This document shows positions 37,353-50,100 of a stretch of 64,000 nucleotides of DNA, one piece after another. The number at the start of each line of letters is the position of its first letter. Within the stretch, counting starts at the first letter, position 1. The stretch is from Dermatophagoides farinae (taxonomy: Eukaryota > Arthropoda > Arachnida > Sarcoptiformes > Pyroglyphidae): NCBI RefSeq assembly GCF_024713945.1, contig NC_134682.1, forward strand, positions 1,302,001 to 1,366,000, read 5' to 3'. Under the pieces are notes generated by a model. That model searched no databases. It had not been told where the DNA came from and saw nothing but the letters and a program-made list of their open reading frames with translations. The translations under genes and the position numbers were made by a program.

Positions 37353-39792
37353 GTAATCTTCAAAAATCGTTTTTCTTCATGCAATACAATAATATACACA
37401 ATTGAATGCTCGTGCTAGCTAATATATTGTGTGTGTGTATATGCATTGAAATTGAAAAATTGCTTGTATGGTGGTGTGTTTGTTTTGTTATTATCATCAT
37501 CTTAAAATACGCGATAGACGAAAAAAAAGGACGATGATCATCATCATCATCATTGATTGAGTCGAAAATGATTTGTGATTATGTCGGTTTTTTTTTGGTA
37601 ATGGTGGTGTTGGCCATCAATTGAACCTGATCATCATCATCATCAAAAATGCGAACAAGCCCGTTGTTTCTTTTGGACTACCGTAATTATAATTTGGTAA
37701 GAGAAATGTTTCTACCATTGTCGCTCGGTTGATTAATGTTTTTTTTTCACCAGTTTATCTTGCAGATTAGGGGCACAATTATGGAAATGGTGAATATTCA
37801 AATTGATTATAACGAAAAAAAATAAAAAATTAAAATTCCAAATCATCTGATAACGGTTAACGGAATTCGGAGACGATTTCTGGCAATTTTTTTTTCATCA
37901 ATGGAATTTTCGTTAGTTAGTTCAATCACAAAAAATTGTTGTCGCCATCGTAATATGATCATCGACGTATACACACCTTTATTTTGCTATTTGATCGTCG
38001 AAAAATTTATCATTAAATTGCGGTATTTATTTATCAAAATGTAATCATCATTTATGCATATGATGATGATGATGATGTCTATGACCATCATTAACATCAT
38101 CATTGAAATTTTTTTTTCTTCTTTCTCTTTGAATTTCAATCTGTACACATCATCATCATCATCATCATCATCATATTAGTCGGTTAAGAGGTCGATGAGC
38201 GTTTATAACACCGATACGAATGGAATATGGTCGATGATATTTTGGTAATGTGAAGAAAAAGCAAGCAACGAAAAAGAGAAGTAAAAAAAAAAAATCTCAA
38301 GAATGAAATGAAATGAAATGAAACTTTTGTAAGTGTAATGATCGTGAATATACATCTATCTATGGGTGAGCGAAACTAAATGAAGTGAAAAAAAAAATTG
38401 AAGAAGAAAAAAAAAACAAATTCCAAGTAATGGAAGAACAAGAAGAAAAAATAAATAAATAAATACCTATGGCCACGACGAACAAAAATTTTTGTTTTTC
38501 TTTTTACCCGAATCGTTCATTCTTTCGTTTTTATTTTTTTTTCTTGACGAACGACGACGAACGACGACGAGGACGAAGACGACGACGACGACCAAAAAAA
38601 TGATGATGACGATTAAAATGAATAAGTGTCGATGGCTTCAGGCATTCTGTGATTGGTTGTCTTCGTTTTTTTTTTTTTTTTTTTGGTCATTTTTTTTTGT
38701 GCTGTGCGTTTTTTTTTTAAATCACAACATTTTGTGACGACAAAGAAATTTAAATGGACTTTCTGGGTTCAATTGGTTACTGTTGTTGTTGTCGTTGCTG
38801 TTGTTGGCCTAGCTTGATGGTCATCATAGACATCATCATATGAATTTTTTTTTTTGGGTACTTCCTTTTGCGGCTTTGAATGAAAAAAAAACTTGTAATT
38901 TTAATAAATGTTTTCACCGTCTGTGTGTGTGTGTATGTATGTAATCTCACACTCGGACATGTTTACTAAGCATTCGTAATCGTAAATAAGGATTTTCGAT
39001 TTTTATTTTTTGTTATACGATTGTGGTGGCCACTTCCCTTTTTTTCACCTTAATAACAATGATAATAATGATGATTGTGAGTGGCCTTTTTTGACCATAT
39101 GAGTGAGAGATAGAGAGAGAAATATGATTTTTATTATGGATCACATGAGTTTTTTTCTTTTCGTTTCGTTTCGTCATTCGAATTGCCAATACCATTTAAC
39201 CGATTAGCTACACAATCAATAATAAGACAATCAAACATTAGGCCAGCAGGCAATCAACAATAACAAGAATCTGTTTTTACCAGTTTGTGTGTGTGTGTGT
39301 GTGTGTAATTATTTCACTCAAACATAAAGCTGAAATTTTTTTTTCTAGTTTTTTAGTGGAAAATAAAAATCCTATTGTAAATATAGCAAGATTTTTTTTT
39401 GGGTCAAGAATTTTTTGAATTGATTTTTTTTTTTGAAGATTCTGATTATTTTTTTTTATTGAAAATCGTAAATGATGATAATCAAATTAATCAATCAAAA
39501 ATATTAACCCAAGAATTACCACCAATTGTTTGTGGAATTTGGTTCCAAAAAAAAACATAAACAACAACAACAGCAGCAACTTTTGAATAAAACAAACAAA
39601 CAAAATGATCAAATTGGATCAGTGAGAAAAATCTTTACATTCATTCTTCATGTTTGTCATTACTACTGCTGCTGCTGGTGGTGGTGGTGGTGATTTTTTT
39701 CTTATTCTTTGTTATCAGGTTATTTTCTTTGTCATTTTTTCTCCATTTTTCTTTCGAAAAAAAAGATGGTCAGCATGATCGCCAATCGTCAA

Positions 39793-39823
<31 letters not shown>

Positions 39824-41630
39824 AATATCTGAGGCGAAAATATCATGGCAAAAAAAAAGCATACATATTGAAATGGTTCGACTGTGAATGATGATTACCA
39901 ACCACCAAATAATATGATGACGAACGACAACGAAAACGACAACAACAACGACAACAACAACAACAACAACAACAATCCGTATGTGTTTGTGTGTCCAGTG
40001 ATTTTCTAAAAAACATTTTAGGGTAATAAATTTTGAGCTAAATTCTTTGCTAATAAACCAAAAAAAAAAAAAAAAAACGATTCAACACGACAGCAGCAGC
40101 AATAACAACATTAATATGAACAAAAGCCGTGATGATGGCCCCAATTGAAACGGTTTTTTTTTTGCATTTTGGTATTTGGGCCAATACGATAACATTGCTC
40201 GTTTTTTTTTTGAAAGCAAATCCAAAAAAAAGTGAATGAAACACAGATACACACATGCTGAGAATTTTTTTTTGTTTCGTTTTTCTTACTTTTTAAGAGA
40301 TTTTTATTTTTTTACTGATTTGTTGGTATTTGGTGATAGGGTTCACTATTTTGGTTTCTGGTTCAATTCTTCGGTCTTTTTGAATCAATTTTATTTATTT
40401 TTTTGAGCTTAAAGAATTTTCCATCGAAAAAAAAGATGATTGATCCGTGTTGTTGTTGATGATGATTCACATATGGTATGCAATGAAGATGATAATTGAA
40501 TTGATTGTCATTTGGTAGGATAATCGGATTTTCTTTCCCTGTCTCTCTATGTTTGTGTGTGTGTGTGATAATCCGATGATCTATGGCTTGTTTGTGTGAG
40601 ATTTTATTGTGAAAAAAAATCTTCTTTTTTTTGAAATGTCAATATTGTTTTGGGCGTATCCGATTTTGATTGATTTTTGAGTTTTATTTTCCAACGAATT
40701 TGATTCGATTCAACACGAATGATGCTATCATTAAGAGTTTATTTTTGATTAGTTTTGCTTTTTTTCTCATTCATTCATTCATTCATTCATTTATTAGTTT
40801 TCTTTCGCAAGTACATGTGTGTGTGGATTAATTAACCAATTAATTATGATAACCAGTAGTAGAATGCACAAAATTATATGAATTTGACTAATTATAATCC
40901 TTCTGTTTGAGCCATACACATGTTTGTTCGGCCAATGGTCATGGTGATGATCAGAATATTAAGTGATCATCATCATTTTGACTTTTTTTTTGTTTGTTTG
41001 CTAAACTCTTTTAATCAAGTTAGATCGGGATTTGAAAAAAAATGGCCACCGTGGTTAAATTTTTTGTTTGTAAATTGATATTTTATTTTTTTTACGGCCA
41101 TCATTTCATAGATTTCATATGATCGGATCATAAGGTATACAAAGAAATGTCATTAATTAATTGAAAGCTTCTGTACGACTTTTATGTTTTCGTCATTCAA
41201 ACTAAATGACTAGCATTTTATTTGGTCATCATCATCATCATCATCATCATCACCGACATCTACATCAACATTGACATTTGGAATTCCAATGGTCGAATTT
41301 TGATGGTTTTTTTTTCTAGTTTCAAAGAAGCTCACATTGAAAAATCGATATATTTTGCTTGTAAATTTCTTCTTTTTTTTGGCTGTTAATGTACCCATAA
41401 GTTTCTTTTTTTTCGATACCGAATAATGATGATGATGATGATGATGATATTGATCTGAGCGTTTTTTTTTCGATCTAAACTATCAATTATTATCATTTGG
41501 GCATCTAATTTCATTGCAAACATCATCATCATCATCATCATATGAATGGAGAGAGGAGAAAAATTTTTTTTTCTTATGGTGACAAAATATTGAGGCGAAA
41601 CAAAAAAAAATGAGAGACAAAATTTCGCAC

Positions 41631-41631
<1 letters not shown>

Positions 41632-41675
<44 letters not shown>
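41632..41675. repeat. A44 homopolymer
   Basis: Forty-four consecutive A on the plus strand, the longest homopolymer in the window. No recognisable retrotransposed sequence precedes it and I see no flanking target-site duplication. Confidence 0.95.
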
Positions 41676-41676
<1 letters not shown>

Positions 41677-42521
41677 ATAAATGATCAAGTCCGGCCTGAT
41701 ATTTAGTGGACAATTTTCTGTATTTTTTTTTTCTTCTTCTATTATTTTGATTATATCATGCCAAAGCGAGAGAGAGAGAGAGAAACGGCATAATTGATTA
41801 ATGTGTGTGTGTGTGTGTGTGTGTGACATTCCATGCTATTCATTCATTCATTCAATTTTATATTTCATTCATAAGAAACATTGGAAAAAAAATTTGTTGA
41901 ATAAATACCAGAATTTGATTAAATTTTTGATATTTTTTTTCCTCTATCATCATCATCATCATCATTCATATATATATATTATCATTAATTCCGTAATTTC
42001 ATATCAAACAATGTCCTGTGCCATTGTTCGCAAACAGGATTTTGGTTTGTTTTTTTTTCGATTGTGCACATTCATCATACATCATACATCACAGAAAACA
42101 ATTAATTTTTGAAATGTTTGTTGTTTGTTTTGTTTTCTAATTTTTGTTCCTGTTTCTGTTTCTGTTTTTCTTGTTTCTAAGGATGATTCAACCATAACAA
42201 ACGCCGATGGATTGTTATTATGGTTGATCGTCACAAACAGATTGATGAGGCACTATTGAAATTTTTGTTTTTGTTTTGTTTTTTTGAATGATTTTTATGG
42301 AAAAAAAAATTCTGTACATATGTTTTTTTTCAACGACAGAATCTAATAAAAATGATTCTGATGGTGGAATATTGAAAAAAAAATTGAATTTCAATTCAAT
42401 TTATCATTTATTCATTGATTACATCATTCAATGATTTTATCTGATGTGATTTTTTTTTGCACTATGCACTGATGCATAATGTCCAGCCAATGTTTAATCA
42501 CATGTATGTTGTTGTTGTTTT

Positions 42522-42560
<39 letters not shown>

Positions 42561-45500
42561 TGAATGTGTATGAATCTCTTTCTTCACCATTTAAATTCTG
42601 GGCTGGCATTTTCATTTTGTGTTTGTTGAATGTAGATATTTTATATAATAGAAACAAAACCAAAATGGTAAAAAAAAAAAGAAAATACATCCATCCCACC
42701 ACTTCTTTATTATATTATCATTATTACAAAAACTGATGCGGCTATGGTGTGCGTGTGTGTGTGAAGATGTGTGAATGGTATGGTGAAAAAAAAACCGGCC
42801 CATATCATAGAATCATATATATGAAAAGTATTACCATTATCATAATTGAAATTAAATCTAGAAAAAAATACGATGCAAACATCATCAAATGCATTATAGG
42901 CCATGAAATTATTCAACAACAAAAAAAATTCTTTCTTCGCTACACGTATAATTATAGTCAAAATGAAATTTTGGAAAATGAAAATGAAATATTCTGTTGT
43001 TGTGGTCATATTTATGTAATTAATCATCCAAGAGAGAGAGAGAGAGAGAAAAAAAAAACAATCAAATCTGATAATGAGATATCGTTTATTTCAATTTCAA
43101 TTTATTTGTCATGTTGCGCAAAGTAAAATTTTACATTCAAATAAATTGATCAGGATGAAATAGAAAACGATCATCATGATCATCATCACATTTAAAACAT
43201 AATCGTCATCATCAGACGTAATAAAAAAAAATTTAAAATTGTGGCCAAACAATCCACGAAAATAAAACCCCATAACCAAAATAAAGAAGAAAAACTAAAT
43301 TTGGTTTACCTTTTCTCTCTGTTTCTCTGTCTTAATTCTTTGGCCGACTTTTTTTCCGAACCAAAAAAAAAAACTGATGTTCACCATTTTGCCATTTTTT
43401 GTTGTTGTTGTTGTTGTTGCCTTTTATTACCCACATCCATTTATATGTCTCCCATCGTGAAATTGGTGACCATGGCCGCGGCCACGAACCTTATGTGTGT
43501 GTGCGTGTACATCCACCACCATTTGGTTGGATTTCAATTTCCAGATGAAAAAAAAAAATTTTTTTCCTCAAGTTTTTTCTGTTTGTTTGTTTGTTTGTTT
43601 ATCCATTTAGTCTTGTCTCTTGTTTTTTTTTTAATTCTGGAACTTTAAAACTTTGGAATAGCAAAAAAAAATTTCGTTTAAATAAGAAAATATTGGTGCA
43701 ACAACAACAAACAACAACAACAACAAAAACATAAACAAGGTCGTGGTAATAAATTTATTTTTTTTAAAACTTAAAAAAAAAAATTTCGTTTGTTTCGTTT
43801 GATCCGTCATAATTGCTGCAAATGAATGACCATTTTTGTTTTCCATTCAATGATGATGATGATCGCTTTTCGAATGTTCATGCATCCGTGTGTGTGTGTG
43901 TGTGTGTGTCTTTGTGCAAATGGCAATGTCTTGAACCTTTCGTTTTTTTTTTGAGGTTATTAGTATGTGTTTGTGTGTGTGTGTGTGTGTGTATGTGATT
44001 GAAATTGACAATTTAATTGTTTTTCTATAAATATCTCTCTCTTTCTTTATCATTCACTTACTTGATGGAAAGATGGAAAAAATCTTTGGCCAGGTAGAAG
44101 AAAAATATCTAGACTTTTTTTTGCCGATTTTATTTTATCGATTTAAAAAAATTTGTTTTTTTCATCTCTTACAGTCTACATCTTCATTCTGTATGTGTAG
44201 AGTGAGAAATTTGATTTTTTTCTTCTTCTTCTTCTTGGTAGATTTTGTTTCACCAAGACAATAATCTTTTTCGATGATCGTGATGTGACCTTCTCTTGGT
44301 CACTCACTCACTCATTCACTCATTTTTTCACTTGTCACACACACACACAAAATCTATGTAAGGCGACAATTTTGACGGGCAAAGACATTTTTTTTTCATC
44401 ATCGTTGTTGACCACCATCACCATCACCATCACCATTACCATTACCACCACCAACAAACAAATCAGGTCCGATAAGATTATCCATTCACATATTTTGATA
44501 ATGATAATATTACCATTGATGGTGGCCGTCGTCGTCGTCATCATCATCATCAACATCAGAATCAACATGGTCGTGACCAAAAAAAAAAGAAGAAAATTGT
44601 CGTCGTCTCCGTCATAATGATGGTAATAACTATATACTGTATATGTATAGTGATGTTGTCGTCGGTTACGTTTCCTGTTAATGATAATGCCTATCATATC
44701 TTAAATATTTGTCTATATTTACAGTTATAATTTGAAGAAGAAAAATTTTTTTCTTAACTGGCCACGGCCCAAGACATCCGGGATGATAATAAAATATTTA
44801 TGAATGAATAAAATTCCGTTGTTCATTCATTGATGAAGAAAACTTGTTGAAAAACTTTAAATTTTTAAATCAATATATTGTCGCTGATTTTTTAAAAAAA
44901 ATTCACAATCAAATTCATTGATATATTGACCATATTTTTCTGAATAATAATGATGATGATTATGCTACTAGATTTTATCATTATCTAGAAAAAAAATTAC
45001 GAAATTTTTAAATCTAAGTAGAAGAGAAAAAAAAGATTAAATATTGAATACACACAGTGAACATGAAAAACATTACCATGTTGATGATCTTTAAAAATTT
45101 TTCACTTTTCATCTTTCGATTCTCAATACATGGAATGAAGGTCAAACACAAAATATTATTATCATGAATTAATGATGTAATTGTATAATCATTTTTAAAG
45201 TTAATCTGTCACATTTCGTACATAATTAGTTGCTGTGTGTGTGTGTGTATGTGTGTGGTGACGGCTTGGCAAAGATCATATCATATATATCATCAAATTC
45301 GAATCAATAATTTTTCGTTTCGTTTCGTTTCACTTTCACCAATCAAAACATATCGAACCAAAAAAAATGTTATTATCTGCCATCATCATCACATCATATC
45401 ACGTCATTCATTGGTTATTGGACGTTCGCAATATATTTAAATTTAAAAAAAATGATGATGATCAATTGTCAATCAATCAACAACAACAACAACAAAAAAA

Positions 45501-45876
45501 ACATCTGAAAATGATTTGAATCTTTTTTTTTGTTGTTGTCGAACATGTTGCCATCTGTCCACAGGAATCGGAACGAAATCAAATTTTGTTTTTTTTTGAT
45601 TTTTCTGATTTTTGGAATATTCAACAATTCTTGATCAATTTATAAGTAAAATTTGATATACATTTATTAATCAATTAATAAAATGATAATTTGCGCTCGC
45701 GCGATATACAGAAAAAAAACCTGTGAATTTGTGAATTTAACAACAACAACAAGAAGAAGAAAAAAAACCAACAACAAGTTGAGAATGAATTGAATTGAAT
45801 TTTTTTTTAGTTTTGTTTTTGTTTGAAATTGATGAAAAGCAACAAAAATGAAAAGAAAAATATTATGGCCTTGTAA

Positions 45877-45877
<1 letters not shown>

Positions 45878-45925
<48 letters not shown>
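45878..45925. repeat. (TG)n microsatellite
   Basis: About 24 perfect TG units in the spacer downstream of the SK gene. Confidence 0.9.
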
Positions 45926-45933
<8 letters not shown>

Positions 45934-47148
45934 AAATGATTATGAGGTATATTTTGCTGAAAATAAAACAAATGATGATGATTATGATTGAAATCTTTTT
46001 GGAAATCTAAAGGCCATTGATCATTACATCATCATTGTTGAAAAAATATCCACTGATTGATTGATTGATTGATTGATTTTTTTTCTTTAAGGAAAACCAA
46101 AAAAAGATTGTTCGTTTGAATTTTAGCTGGTTTTTGTTTTCATCCAAGGATATTCTGATTCATCATATATATATCGATGTGTGATAGAGAATATTTATAT
46201 ATATATATATAGGTTATAGAGCAGCTTATATTAGCTTGTATTCTGTTTTATTTGTTTTGTTTTGTTTTGTTCATTGATAATATATAATATTATCAAGTGA
46301 AAAAAAATGGCAAAAAGAAAAAAATTCGTGCAAATTGCATCCGTGTGTGTGTGTATGTTTCAACGGAATCATGTGTTAATTGTGTTGTGATTTGTATGGT
46401 GGCAAGAAAAGAAAAATAAAAGAATTTGTGTGTGTGAATTTGGAAATGAATAATTTAAGGACTATATGATGATGGAAAAAAATGATGATGATAATGATGA
46501 TGATGATGATGATGGAAAAAAAAGTAGAAGTGATTTATCACGTCATAGTCACATCATCAGGTGTCTGTGTGTGTGTGTGTGTTATTGAAGGTGTGATTTT
46601 GTTTTTTGTTTTTTTTTTGTTTTTGTTGTTGTTGGAACATTTATATATTCATTATATGGGCATCAACCAATGGAAAAAAGAATTTGTTGGGCGTTTTCAA
46701 GTTTATATAGTAATAAGTAAGTTTTTTTTGGATGTTGTATTTAGTAATATATATCAATTTTCAATAGATATATTGATCGATAAATCATCGATCGATCGAT
46801 CAATCGATCGAACATAATTACAACAATAAATATAATAGAATAGAATAATAATTTATAGGCAACAATTATTTCATCATTTTAAAATGATAAATATAAATAT
46901 AATCCTTTATCACCAAAAATGTGTGTGTATGGGTGTGTCTTCTGAATGGATAAAATTTGAAAAAAATGGAATTTTTGTTGTTGTTGTTGTTGTTGTTGAG
47001 ATATTACATTATATACGAATATAATAATAGAGATGAAAAATAAAAACAAAATGGACAATCCAATTTGATTAATTAGTTTCTTTAACCGTTGGTTTTTTAG
47101 TTTTGATCCAGTATACTAAAAATTCAAATAATTTTTTTTCCTATTTTT

Positions 47149-47154
47149 TTTATT
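47149..47154 (-). terminator. candidate polyadenylation signal of the SK gene
   Basis: TTTATT on the plus strand reads AATAAA on the minus strand, 29 bases past the SK stop codon. It would give a very short 3'UTR. A single hexamer in AT-rich DNA is weak evidence, and other copies lie further downstream. Confidence 0.3.
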
Positions 47155-47182
47155 GGTTTGATTTGATTGATCGATCGATCGA

Positions 47183-50100
47183 TTATGTATCGAATGATGT
47201 TGTCTGTAATACATTTGGTGTAAGATAATGTTTACCACTACTACTAGATGTTTGATTTGTTTGTTGTTGATTACTACTACCAGTAGCACCAATACCGGAA
47301 GAATAATTTGGATTCGATGGACTTATATTCGATGTTGACCATGATGGCCGCTGTGAAAGGCATGCAGCATCATTTGGATGTAAAAATGTATGCTTAGTTG
47401 ATGATTGTTGTTGTTGTTGTTGTGTTTGTTGATGCGGTGATAATGGTGGCTGTTGTGGTTGTGTTGTTACTGTTGTTGCTGATTGATGATGATGATGATG
47501 TGATGATGATGATGATGTTTGCGGTGGTGCAAGTGGTTGAGATTGACTATCATCAAAACTATTATTATTATTATTATTATTTGGAACGGTAATATTCTGT
47601 CCATTAATGGTTAAATTTTCAACTAATGTTGGCAGTGAACTACGTTGATGTTGATTTGATAATAATGTTTTTTTGATCATTTCAGGTAATTGTTCAATTT
47701 GTTCATAAATAATTAATAAACGTTCTTCAAGTGTAAGAACTTTTGCATCGATTAATGTTTGTCTAGCGTTTATATCTGAAACAATTTCATAAACATTGTT
47801 TTGTAGCTGGTTTTTTTTGGGAAAAAAAATGAAGATAAAAATCAATCAATCAATTTTATTAACACTAAATTGCAAAAAAAAAATTACCTTGGCCATATCA
47901 GTGATTGTATTGGCATTGTCCATTAATTTTCTTTGATCCATTTTTACTTTACGTAAACTAAATAATAATCGTAATATATATATAATACACAAAAATATTA
48001 AATAATCAACAAATATAGAAATTTTAAGTTTTTTTTTACCTATAGATTGCAAGTAAAAATTTTCTTTGATGTGTTCGAACCCTGGATGTATTGACTTTTT
48101 TTGTTAATTTTGTATTTTTATATATTAACCATGTTTCACGTAATACATTTGCAGCTGCATTTTTTAGCTATAAACAAAACAAAAACAAATGAAAAAATCA
48201 CATATGACTGTTTTCTACTATGTTCTTCACTACTTACCCTTTTTGTAAGCTGTGTATCCATCATAAAATTGTGTACATGTTTTTCGGCTCTAGTTAATTC
48301 TAATTTTCTTGCAATAACAGCCACAACTAATGCTGTACAGCCAGCACCCTGTGTGTGTGTATGTGTGTAATAATGGTAATCAAACGGAATAAGAATAAGA
48401 ATCAGAATCAGAATCAGAATCAGAATCAGAATCAGAATCAGAATCAGAATAATGAAGAAAATCGAAAATAGATGATGATAATGATGATGATGGGAAAAAA
48501 ATAAATAAATTGAAATGAAAATCAATACGAAAACACACACACACACACACACAAACAGTGATTATGGTGAAAGTTTTCTATTTTTTGATCCATTTTTACC
48601 AGAAGAAGAAACACTAATTCCAATTAATTAAGTTACAATAATAATAATAATAACAACTATTACGTTGGCAACAAAACAATATTATGAACTTTACACACAT
48701 ATCACACAAAAACATAAGAAGCAAAAAAAAAAACTACACTAAGTCCACACGAACACAGACACAAATTCACTTTCTTCGATGCTTATGACGATGACGATGA
48801 TGATGATCTCTACACTTACTAATGAGTCATTAGGAGCATAATAATTTATACTTTGAGATTTCATTCGTATTTTTTTGTTTCTTCCACATATGTGGAACGT
48901 GAGTCATTTCAGTGGAACAAAAAAAAACAAGAATCCAAGGAAAAAAAATGTGGAAAACAAAATACATACCATAAGACCGGAAAAGACGGCAATTCCACGG
49001 CCACAGTACCTGGAATTTATTATTAGAATCAATCAATCAATATATTATTGTGTTATTTGTGTTATATATATACAAGTAAAATACTTACGTATTAGGCACA
49101 ATATCACCATAACCAATTGAAAGAAATGTGATCGCTGTAAGCCACATTGTATTCAATAGATTGGCATGTTCTTCATCGTGATGTCTGTATTGATTAGTGA
49201 ACAAAAAAAAACGAAAACGAAAATCAAATTCTGAAACAAAGAAAAAAAAGTTTCTGTCCATTCATTGTTATCAAACAAGACACATAAATTCATTTAATGA
49301 TTCTTCATTAATTAAAACAAAAAAATTAGATTTAATGTGATTGAAATACAATGAAAGTCAATGGACCCTGGTGGGTGACAACAACACTGACCCTGTGAAC
49401 AAAGATAATAAAATCTATTTATCATTGTCATTGTTGTCCTTGTATATATATATCAGGAAAATCTACACAATATATAGATATTTGATATTGAATTGGATTG
49501 ATCATTATTCAATTTGATTATCGTGTGTGTGTGTAACCACACACACACTGTAAATACACACCAGTTAGCCCAGTAAAAAAAAAGACAAGATGTGAATGAT
49601 CATTTTATCATTAATAATGTTGTTGTTTCAGGAACAGGCGGTCAACCAGAAAACAGAAAACACAAAATTTGAACATTAAAAGGGAAGTTTTTTTTTATTC
49701 TTCACCGATTCTATCTAGATATCTTCATACTGATGATGTCAGTGTGTGTGTGTGTGTGTGTTGGACGTCAAAAAAAGAGAAAGAAAATCCATCTCATTTT
49801 TCACAAGAGCGAGAAAAAAACTATTAAGATTTTTTTTTCTTTTTTTTTGTTTGGTTGGTCAACTAATGAAAAGACCATGTAATCGAATCACAATATCTGG
49901 ATAGTGATTTATGGTGATAATAATAGAATCATCATCAATCGAAATTTGCGTAGCAACAGAATAAATAAATAAATAGAATCCGAATTCTTTTCAAAGTGTA
50001 AGAAAACTAGAAAAAAAGGCTAAAAATGTCAAAAAGTCAACTTTTTTCCCCACAATCCCCCCATTCACGTAGTTTGTCATTTTAAATATGAAATGAAATG

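Larger units (their letters stand above)
34404..47182. other. 12.8-kb stretch between cyclin D and SK genes, no gene recognised
   Basis: It should contain the cyclin D promoter at its left end and the SK 3'UTR at its right end. It is dominated by simple repeats: (GT)n near 35970-35995, a run of 44 A at 41632-41675, (AC)n at 42525-42558 and (GT)n at 45878-45925. A tandem 12-mer (CATGGTGGTGGC type) occurs near 34881-34907. One exon-like element at 37253-37352 is listed separately. Other open frames are short and low complexity. Confidence 0.6.

Noticed and set aside
41600-41700. A44 tract as the tail of a retrotransposed copy
   Set aside because: No recognisable coding or SINE-like body before it and no target-site duplication found by eye.
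48060-48090. tRNA-like GTTCGAACCC motif
   Set aside because: No cloverleaf partner arms; the sequence is the SK exon coding [10 protein letters not shown] read on the other strand.
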